From assembly GCA_021323735.1 (NCBI GenBank), contig JAJPKM010000014.1, positions 1 to 32,172 of the forward strand: a DNA stretch of 32,172 nt, written 5' to 3'. Shown here one piece after another: positions 31,763 to 32,172 of the stretch. The notes under the pieces were generated by a model. That model was not told the DNA's origin, did not search any database, and was given only the letters and a program-made list of their open reading frames with translations. The position numbers were made by a program, and so were the translations under genes. Each line of letters begins with the position of its first letter. The stretch's first letter is position 1. This stretch comes from Gammaproteobacteria bacterium (lineage in GTDB: Bacteria; Pseudomonadota; Gammaproteobacteria; Steroidobacterales; Steroidobacteraceae).

Positions 31763-32172
31763 ATGCTGAACACGCAGATTGAAATCGTCGAATCAGTCGG
31801 CCGGCTCAGTTTGGCCGTGCTGCTCGGCTCCGGCATCGGCATCGAGCGGCAGTGGCACCAGAAGATGGCGGGGCTTCGGACCAACGCCTTGGTCGCGCTC
31901 GGTTCGTGCGGATTCGTCGTCTTCTCCTCCATGCTGAATCCCGCGGATCCGACGCGGATTGCATCGCAAATCGTGACCGGCATCGGCTTTCTCGGCGCCG
32001 GCGTGATTTTGCGCGAGGGGGTCAACGTCCACGGTCTCAACACGGCGGCGACTCTGTGGTGTTCTGCCATGGTCGGCACATTCGTGGGCGCGGGATTCTG
32101 GGCGCCTGGTTTGGTGGCCACCGGTTTCGTGGTGGGCACCAACATCTGCCTGCGACCTCTGGTCAAGCTGCT
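31763..32172 (+). CDS. mgtC: MgtC/SapB-family membrane protein (partial, cut by window end)
   Basis: The first 136 residues run off the right edge. The start MLNTQIEIVESVGRLSLAVLLGSGIGIERQ is followed by the family signatures GLRTNALVALGS, ASQIVTGIGFLGAGVILREG and VHGLNTAATLWCSAMVG, with about four transmembrane helices. MgtC proteins are not proven magnesium transporters; Salmonella MgtC acts on the F1Fo ATP synthase and phosphate uptake and helps growth in low magnesium. Any C-terminal ACT-like domain would lie outside the window. ATG 31763 has only a weak ribosome-binding site. The gene is divergent from a metal-sensing repressor with an operator between them, suggesting metal-responsive expression. 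Confidence 0.88.
   Translation, partial: MLNTQIEIVESVGRLSLAVLLGSGIGIERQWHQKMAGLRTNALVALGSCGFVVFSSMLNPADPTRIASQIVTGIGFLGAGVILREGVNVHGLNTAATLWCSAMVGTFVGAGFWAPGLVATGFVVGTNICLRPLVKL

Noticed and set aside
1-32172. CRISPR arrays, tRNA/rRNA genes, insertion sequences or prophage
   Set aside because: No regularly spaced identical repeats, tRNA-like cloverleaf, transposase or phage gene was seen on either strand.

Overview
The window looks like chromosomal DNA of a high-GC gammaproteobacterium. RND efflux, TonB-dependent uptake, a type B carboxylesterase, a tannase-like esterase and an Omp85 protein are typical of soil or freshwater members of the Steroidobacter/Nevskia/Solimonas kind; this placement is inference, and no rRNA, tRNA, phage, IS element or CRISPR array was seen.

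Layout. (1) 1-680: end of an unrecognised gene, an intrinsic terminator, and a ModE-like DNA-binding regulator. (2) 682-7540: a TetR repressor divergent from a complete tripartite RND pump of the MexEF-OprN type (adaptor, inner-membrane pump, outer-membrane lipoprotein channel), with a palindromic operator between -35 and -10 of the pump promoter. (3) 7724-12265: a secreted phosphoesterase divergent from an imelysin-like protein plus a diheme MauG/CcpA-like cytochrome; the shared intergenic region carries two Pho-box-like sequences, one per direction. (4) 12388-13838: a YgiB-YgiC-like lipoprotein and ATP-grasp pair, meeting a convergent coiled-coil/TPR membrane protein with which it shares a CTAG stop. 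(5) 15911-16294: an exported BON-domain protein. (6) 16303-22062: a TetR regulator divergent from a probable operon of TonB receptor, carboxylesterase and 3-hydroxybutyrate dehydrogenase, with two matching operator-like sequences between them. (7) 22164-27667: a membrane protein resembling a CPBP protease that lost its glutamates, a DUF349 protein, an aldo/keto reductase and an unrecognised 181-residue protein. (8) 27755-31230: a tannase-family esterase whose C-terminus is frameshifted by a small deletion, and an Omp85-type outer-membrane protein preceded by two strong hairpins. (9) 31405-32172: a CsoR/RcnR-type metal sensor with the four RcnR metal ligands, divergent from a truncated MgtC gene, with a CsoR-type operator between them.

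Best candidates for undescribed biology: the TetR/TonB receptor/esterase/3-hydroxybutyrate dehydrogenase locus with its twin operator (uptake and use of a 3-hydroxybutyrate ester or a compound yielding it); the possible joint phosphate control of a phosphoesterase and an imelysin/diheme-cytochrome pair; and the metal-sensor control of an MgtC protein. All functional statements rest on motif reading by eye, without database searches.
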